DNA of 64,000 nt from Neostapfia colusana. Lineage: Eukaryota; Streptophyta; Magnoliopsida; Poales; Poaceae. The notes below the pieces were generated by a model, which was given only the letters and a program-made list of their open reading frames with translations, was not told the DNA's origin and searched no databases. Positions 58,447 through 64,000 of the stretch are shown one piece after another; within the stretch, counting starts at the first letter, position 1, and each line of letters opens with the position of its first letter. A program made the translations under genes and the position numbers. The stretch spans positions 88,976,622 through 89,040,621 of the forward strand of contig JASWHV010000005.1 in the NCBI GenBank assembly GCA_030760725.1, read 5' to 3'.

Positions 58447-59098
58447 TCCGAAGGATTGAACGTGCCGGACCTACTGTGTCAAGATGTAAAAGTTGTCCCG
58501 GTTCAGCTGTCATGGTCATTGTGAGAGGAGCATGTGAACCTGCAACAAACTTAGCATGTCTACAAGAAGAGCACACAATATCATTGTCCTTTTTAAGCTT
58601 CGGCAGCCCACGTATGCGATCGAGAGCACTAACACGAGTGAGATGATCAAAGCCTATGTGACCAAGTCTACGATGCCAAAAATATAGATCCTTTGTATCA
58701 TTAGCAACTAGACACCGATGCTTAGAAGTTGAAAAATCAAAATCAGCTTTAAAAACTCTTCCAAACCTAGACATGTTAAACAAAAGCTCACCTTTTCAAT
58801 CTACAACCTTGCAGCAATTTTTAGCAAAGCTAACCTCTAGATTTTCATCTAGCAATTGTGAAACCGAAAGCAAGTTGTATTTCAAATTTTTAACAAGTGC
58901 CACATCTTTCAAAGTGTAGAGATTGTTTACTCTAACCAAACCTTTAGCAATTATGGGAGTAGAAGAGTTATCGACCAAAGTAACATTTTCTACACGTGAC
59001 ACAAACGAGAGAGAGGAGAACCATTCTTTGTTACCGGTCATGTGGCGTGAGCAACCTGAATCCACAATCCAAATGTTCTCCTTCCTCAAACATGAAAC
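58442..59098 (-). pseudogene. Si-2 protease and integrase zinc region
   Basis: The protease motif is IWIVDSGCSRHMTGN (DSG at 59054-59062). A TGA at 58796-58798 interrupts the reading where Si-1 has a sense codon. The next stretch has LYFWHRRLGHIGFDHL and CSSCRHAKF, the HHCC zinc region at the integrase start. The reading then frameshifts into the integrase core. Confidence 0.9.
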
Positions 59099-61360
59099 CT
59101 ACACAGCAGCACAATACGTTGATGACTCAATACTGGGGTTAGTTAAAAGACTTTTAGGAATCCAGTACTGAGTCACACGACGTCCAGTAGGAATAACACG
59201 CGAAAGCTGAGAAGGTACAACAGGTTTATGAGCCAAACATCGAAAATTTTTGTTCCCAACTACTGACTTAGAAGATGTGTTATATGTAGCACAAAAAGCA
59301 GTAGGTCCGGGAGCAAGTTTTTGACTCATTACAGCAGGTTGCAAGCTCCGAACATTCGGTCTAGCAGATTTTGCTTGGTTGTTATGTGATCTAGCAAGTA
59401 TTCTTTGTTTGTTATCGTGTTTAGCTAGTCTATAACAAAAATCCATGACATGACCACCTCTACCACAGTAGGTACAATGAAAAATAACCTTATTATCATG
59501 TCTAGATGAGCAAGCAACATGTTTATTAGAACCCGAATGGGACAGTACTCCTGCAGATTTGAAAATCACCTCTTTTTGTCTAGGAGCTGTTTGAATCAAA
59601 CCGCTTCCTAATGACTTTACAACTTTAGGTGGGTGTGCCTTAGCATGAGCATGAGAATTAAAACCTAAACCAGTTTTATCATTACAAGACTTGGAAGAAT
59701 GCAGCAGCAAGTTTAGATTCTTGTTTGCATTAGAAAACCGATCTAGTGTCCTATGCATGTCATCAAGTTTATTGGACAGATCAAAGCAGTTTTCACATTA
59801 AGTTTTTCCTTTTAGTTTGCAATTTGAACAATATTTTACTTCATGCACACGTAAAGCATTGTTCAAAATAGAAATCTCATTCATAGCATCATTTAGTTTC
59901 TTATTCAGATCATCACATGAAGAACAATGCAAATCAATTGTAGAACAACAAGCATCTTTCAAATTTTTATCATTAAGTGCAGCAAGCTCTTTGTTCTTTT
60001 CAATTTCAAGTTCAAGCTTATCAAGTGTAGATGCGTGTGCACTTCTTAAAGAGGATAATTGTTCATAAATCAAATCACATGAGGAACAAGAATCATCACT
60101 AGGAATCAAAGTTTTTAAACGATTAATTTCAGATTCTAGTGATTCAATTTTAACAGCATTGTTCCTAAGTTTTTTATCCTTTTTCTTTAATATAACAGTG
60201 GCATGAGAAATAGCATCACACATTTCTTCGCAAGTGGGACATACCTCTTCATCGTCGCTGTTGTGTTCTGCCTCCTCGGAGCTTGAACTTGACTTGTTCG
60301 CCATGCAGCACATATTTGCCATAGCTTCTTCATCTTCATCACTACCGGTGTCCACATTAGTTGAGCCGAAATCTTGAAGTGCAGAGATCATACTATGCAC
60401 TATGTTGCGCATTGATAAATCTTTCTTCTTCTTATTCTTTGCAAACGATTTCTTCGGCCTTGTTTGCTTTTCTTCACGTGAAGTCGGACCTGAAAGGTTA
60501 GGGCACTCCGTACGAAAATGTCCTGTCTTACCACATTCAAAACATCGTTGAGGTCCGGAGCTTCCTCTCCTTCTAGTTCTCACATTTTGCAATGCTTTTG
60601 AGAACCGAGTAGAGATGAGTGCAAGCTCCTCCTATGGAAACTCTTCAATCTGTTCAAGGGTTAGAGAGGACAGCAAAGAGAGTGCACCACTAGATGATGA
60701 TTGACTAGAACTAGACATGTCATGTTGCGAAACAAATGCAATAGACTTGTTGGGGTTTTTACGTGAGATGATGTCAATTTCATGAGTTTTCAATTTAGAA
60801 TAAAGCACGTCTAAAGTAAGAGAACTCATGACAGTGGATTGACGAATAGATGTAACTTTCATCTCCCAAATTGACATATCTAATGCTCCTAACAATTGTC
60901 TTGCATTTTCAGCATCTGAAAAGTTAACATTGACACTACGCAAGTTGCTGAGAATTTTATTAAAGCGAGCAAAAAGGTCGTCAATTGACTCACCGGGTTG
61001 CATCTCAAAACACATGTATTCTTTCTTGAACATATCTTGCCTTACCTCCTTGATCGTATTGGATCCTTCATGGTAGTCACAAAGAGCTTTCCAAACATCA
61101 TATGCAGATCGGAGGTGTGCAACACGGTCGAAGTCGCTTTGAGTCAATCCTTGGATGATCAAGTTGCGAGCATTGTTGTTGTTGTCAACATCTCTCATGT
61201 TCGCAGCCGTAACTTGATCGTTGGGTGGTACATCGAAGTTCTGGTAGACCTTTTCCCATATGGCAAAGCCTTACGCCTGTATGTAGGCCTCCATCCGCGC
61301 CTTCCAAACCTGAAAATCAATGCCATTGAACACACAAGGTTTTGCGGAGTACTTCTCCAT
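59099..61360 (-). pseudogene. Si-2 gag, long two-knuckle type, with stops
   Basis: The start is ATG at 61358-61360, equivalent to the Si-1 gag start. The capsid-like part contains IIQGLTQSDFDRVAHL, DVWKALCDYHEGSNTIKEV and FNKILSNLRSVNVNFSDAEN. The first knuckle CFECGKTGHFRTEC is at 60503-60544. A long charged coiled-coil-like region with repeated CxxC pairs follows, then the second knuckle CTYCGRGGHVMDFC at 59435-59476. Stops are TAA at 61271-61273 (CAA in Si-1), TAG near 60632, TAA near 59798, and a terminal TAG at 59099-59101 also present in Si-1. About 750 codons, long for copia. Confidence 0.9.
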
Positions 61361-61405
61361 AATGGTTAGTCAAAACACGTGCAAATCACAAAGATTAGAG
61401 CACTT

Positions 61406-61421
61406 TGGCTCTTATACCAAC
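61406..61421 (-). other. Si-2 primer-binding site
   Basis: The minus strand reads TTGGTATAAGAGCC beside the LTR edge at 61422. It is the initiator-Met-tRNA type with one change. Confidence 0.8.
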
Positions 61422-61941
61422 TGTAGGATCGAAGAGCACGTGAAAAGCTACCAGAGGGGGGTGAATGGTAGATTAAAACTTTTCGCAGCGGAAACAACAA
61501 AAACCCCTCAGCAAAAAATCAATCGGTTAAAGAAACCGTGTGTGCAAGTGTTTTCAAACGTGTTCAGCTGTTACAAATCAAGTATAGAGGTAGAGAATCA
61601 AGTCACGGATCTAGTGCAACAATAATCACTTGAAAACACGAAGTAAAACTTGAGATACGATCAAAACATTAAACGAAGATCAATCTGTTCTACCCGATAT
61701 AAAACAGATCTGAAACACTGCAAAGAAACTCGTGTATCTCACAAACTACAGATCCGAAGCTCATGAAAATTTCACAGATGATATATAATTGAGTTGTGAA
61801 GACAACCCAAAAAGAATCACGTCAATCGGATCTATAAAACTCGAGTTATGAACGAAACACCGAAGCAATGTCGGTCTGTCTAGAAACTCGGCGAGAAAGA
61901 CTTGACGAAAAACAAGTCGGACGAACAAGGCACAAAAGCTC
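61422..61941 (-). repeat. Si-2 5' LTR, truncated by a gypsy LTR
   Basis: It matches 53314-53850 with few differences. It stops at CACAAAAGCT, where the 3' LTR continues CACAAAAACTCC. The new sequence TGTCACACCC starts at 61942. Confidence 0.9.
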
Positions 61942-64000
61942 TGTCACACCCGGTTTTTCCGAAGAACAACCAAGTGAATATCACATGTATGCCAGGATCA
62001 TTTTCTCATACATGTGATGACAAATAGTGAAGCATCATTTATTACAAGCCAGGTGTCGAATATAAATAAGTCTTACATAGCAAATGTCTCGATGGACAAT
62101 AATAAGTTCATCACAAATAAATAAACTAGCAGCGGAATATTATTCTTGAGGGCTCCGTCACAGGCGTTGCCCGGGGGTCTCCATGAACCTAGAAACCTTC
62201 TTCGGGTCCAAAGTCTTGGTCATTATACACCACCTCATTATCTTGACCTGAGCAGCAATATAAACCAACAAAATATGCAAGGTTGAGTACCAATGGTACT
62301 CAGCAAGTGTGGGAAAATTATATCATGCATGGCTAGAACAAGGAGAGGTTGAACTCATGGTTAAAGCACTACGCAATTAATACCTATCACCTTAGCTTAT
62401 TAAGCACCTACATTACTACATAGGTGAAATGGTCCCAATCTCCCATCCCATCATCATAATCAAATAACCATAGCATCATTTCCAATATTAAGCTCCCCGC
62501 TTAACATCCACAACTTCCAAAACCATCACTCCTCTAATCATGAATAAGTCCAAGCCGCTCTTGACCGTGAGCACGGCTGTCATGACAGTTTTGACTCTGC
62601 AGAGTTTGTACCACTATACCCACATGTAGTGATTTCATCCCCCGTTGCCTGGTGGACTAGAAGAACCTCCATCATGCCAGTGGCTACGAACCACATTCAC
62701 ACTTCCCAGGTGTGTAGCCAGGAGATCACTACAAAGCCTTTACAAAGGGATTCCCGACGAGCGTGGGCCCACTGAGGTTTCACCCCTAACAGCATACAAG
62801 AGGCTCCAACCCCGCTGCAGTGGCCCCCTCTTGAGCCTTGCGGTTCATATGGTAGTCCAGCTGACACCTATTCCCCGCACCATCCAACACACCCATACTA
62901 CGCCGGGGATACACCTAATTAATTGGCCAAGCTGCCCCATCTCAGCATGTGGTTGGCACTGTAAAGCTAGGTTACATGCTCCATGAATCGGTCCTTAGGA
63001 TCCAGGCAAGTACTAAACACAAACCCGAGTCTCGTGCACTCAGCACACAACCAAAACATCCAACTTGCCTTGATCCCTACCTCTACATAACTCACAATAT
63101 CTCATTCAAGAGTATGGTAAAATAAACTGATGATCTCATATCCCAAATATCCCATTCTAAGCATGGCTAAGCATATGCATAATAATAAATGACATGATAA
63201 AATAAATCCCAACCCTAGCTACAAGGAAACAAGGTAATGCAATTCTAGGGAAACTTCCTATCATGGGTTTCATTTTTAAATCGACAATGCAAATAACTCT
63301 AGCTACACATCCTAGCATAGGATCAAAGTGGTCAAGGACACTTGCCTCCTTCTTGCTGCTCTTGAAATGGGTAGTCCTGATCTTGGAAAAGAATAACTTG
63401 CTCTTGAGCAGGTTCTACATCATACCATCACACATAGCAAAAGAAAAACAACAATCCATAAGACATAGTTCACACTTCCACTTCATACAAACCACACATT
63501 CATATTTATGAAAGTCATTCACCATTATATGTGTTGTGGTTACTCTATGTGTGTTGATTTGTGGCTTGCATACACTTTTAATCATGTGTATATGATTCCT
63601 ACTTTGGTGTTCACATTTATACTTACATACTATATATATATATATATATATGAGTTTCCAATTTAAATAAATTCCTTATATTCAACTACTACACCTTTTT
63701 ACTACCAAGTATGTATGAAAGATATTTTTCTTCTCCATATGTGCCTTCATAAATTCTACCCACCCTAAACTGAATTCTTTGGATTTTAGAAACTCCATTT
63801 ATCATTTACTAGTTGCTATATTTTCAGATTTATTTTCCTATGCATACATGTGTGCTTTATTATGAAATTAGTAATACACATCATCTAAACAGAATAGGTT
63901 CTGGTCCTAAATAATTTAATAACATATTTTGACCTTGGCCTCTGATGTAAACTATTTCACAATTATTTTCCCTATTTTCTAAAACTATTCATTACCTAAA
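61942..64000 (-). repeat. Gy-A-like LTR, runs off the window
   Basis: It starts TGTCACACCCGG and follows 2405-2895 and, more distantly, 15773-16623 plus 19975-20440. No PBS lies at its left edge, so it is the 3' LTR or a solo LTR of a minus-oriented insertion in the Si-2 LTR. The similarity to Gy-A fades after about 63350. The remaining AT-rich 600 bp, including a TA microsatellite at 63631-63652, has no gene I can see. It provides the uninterrupted reference for the site split by the solo LTR at 16624. Confidence 0.7.

Larger units (their letters stand above)
53314..61941 (-). mobile_element. Si-2: Sirevirus-like copia element, nearly complete
   Basis: It is a minus-strand element: 3' LTR 53314-54929, PPT 54930-54940, long 3' non-coding region to 55914, gag-pol 55915-61360, PBS about 61408-61420, and 5' LTR 61422-61941, which is cut by a later gypsy insertion. 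Long two-knuckle Gag, copia domain order (protease, integrase, RT, RNase H) and several PPT-like tracts upstream of the 3' LTR fit a Sirevirus. It carries several stops and a frameshift. Confidence 0.9.

Noticed and set aside
63631..63652. TA dinucleotide run
   Set aside because: Simple microsatellite in an AT-rich LTR, noted but not of special interest.

Overview
This window is a plant nuclear chromosome segment made almost entirely of nested LTR retrotransposons. A grass is most likely: chromovirus-type Ty3/gypsy elements carry long GC-rich LTRs, Sirevirus-like Ty1/copia elements are present, there is a CACTA end, and a captured exon shows very high third-position GC. I see no intact host gene, no rRNA or tRNA gene and no CRISPR array. 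Almost every coding region is a decayed retrotransposon gag-pol. The only cellular-gene sequence is a short captured chimera of GRV2 (RME-8/DNAJC13 homologue) and INTS3 fragments. Local labels used below: Gy-A, Gy-B, Gy-D, Gy-E, Gy-F, Gy-H for gypsy-type units and Si-1, Si-2 for copia/Sirevirus units.

Left part (1-23.9 kb). 1 to about 2190 is a plus-oriented LTR fragment related to the Gy-E LTR. At 2385-2895 lie a primer-binding site and an LTR stub of a minus-strand Gy-A-like element. A scrambled junction (about 2896-2990) joins it to Si-1 (about 2990-7525), a minus-strand copia element that keeps its 5' LTR, gag and protease but has lost most of pol and its 3' LTR. Si-1 abuts Gy-B (7526-14006), a plus-strand chromovirus lacking its 5' LTR and with a deleted pol. 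Gy-B sits in the 3' LTR of Gy-A (14007-22638), a minus-strand element with only about 470 bp between its LTRs. The 5' LTR of Gy-A is split by a solo LTR of the Gy-B family (16624-19974, TSD AATCA) and holds the 1.36 kb GRV2/INTS3 insert. A CACTA end (22639-23383) and a LINE fragment (23384-23858) follow.

Middle part (23.9-52.2 kb). Gy-F (LTR and gag remnant) is split by Gy-D (25008-50755, perfect TSD GTAGC). Gy-D is split in the 3' part of pol by Gy-E (32659-47466, 14.8 kb, with about 4.36 kb LTRs and a 5 bp TSD with one mismatch). The order of events is therefore Gy-F, then Gy-D, then Gy-E.

Right part (52.2-64 kb). A Gy-E-like LTR fragment (Gy-H) was entered by Si-2 (53314-61941), a nearly complete minus-strand Sirevirus-like element. 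Its 5' LTR was in turn cut by a Gy-A-like LTR starting at 61942 and running off the window.

The parts work together only as transposon machinery: Gag for the particle, aspartic protease, reverse transcriptase/RNase H, integrase and, in the gypsy units, a chromodomain-like tail. All copies carry stops, frameshifts or deletions and look non-autonomous. The most notable signals are the captured gene chimera inside an LTR, arrays of G-box (CACGTG) repeats upstream of the TATA box in Gy-B and Gy-D LTRs, two same-family insertions 10 bp apart in equivalent positions of the two Gy-A LTRs, a UAG shared by both Sirevirus copies between gag and protease, and a templated inverted filler at a deletion junction.
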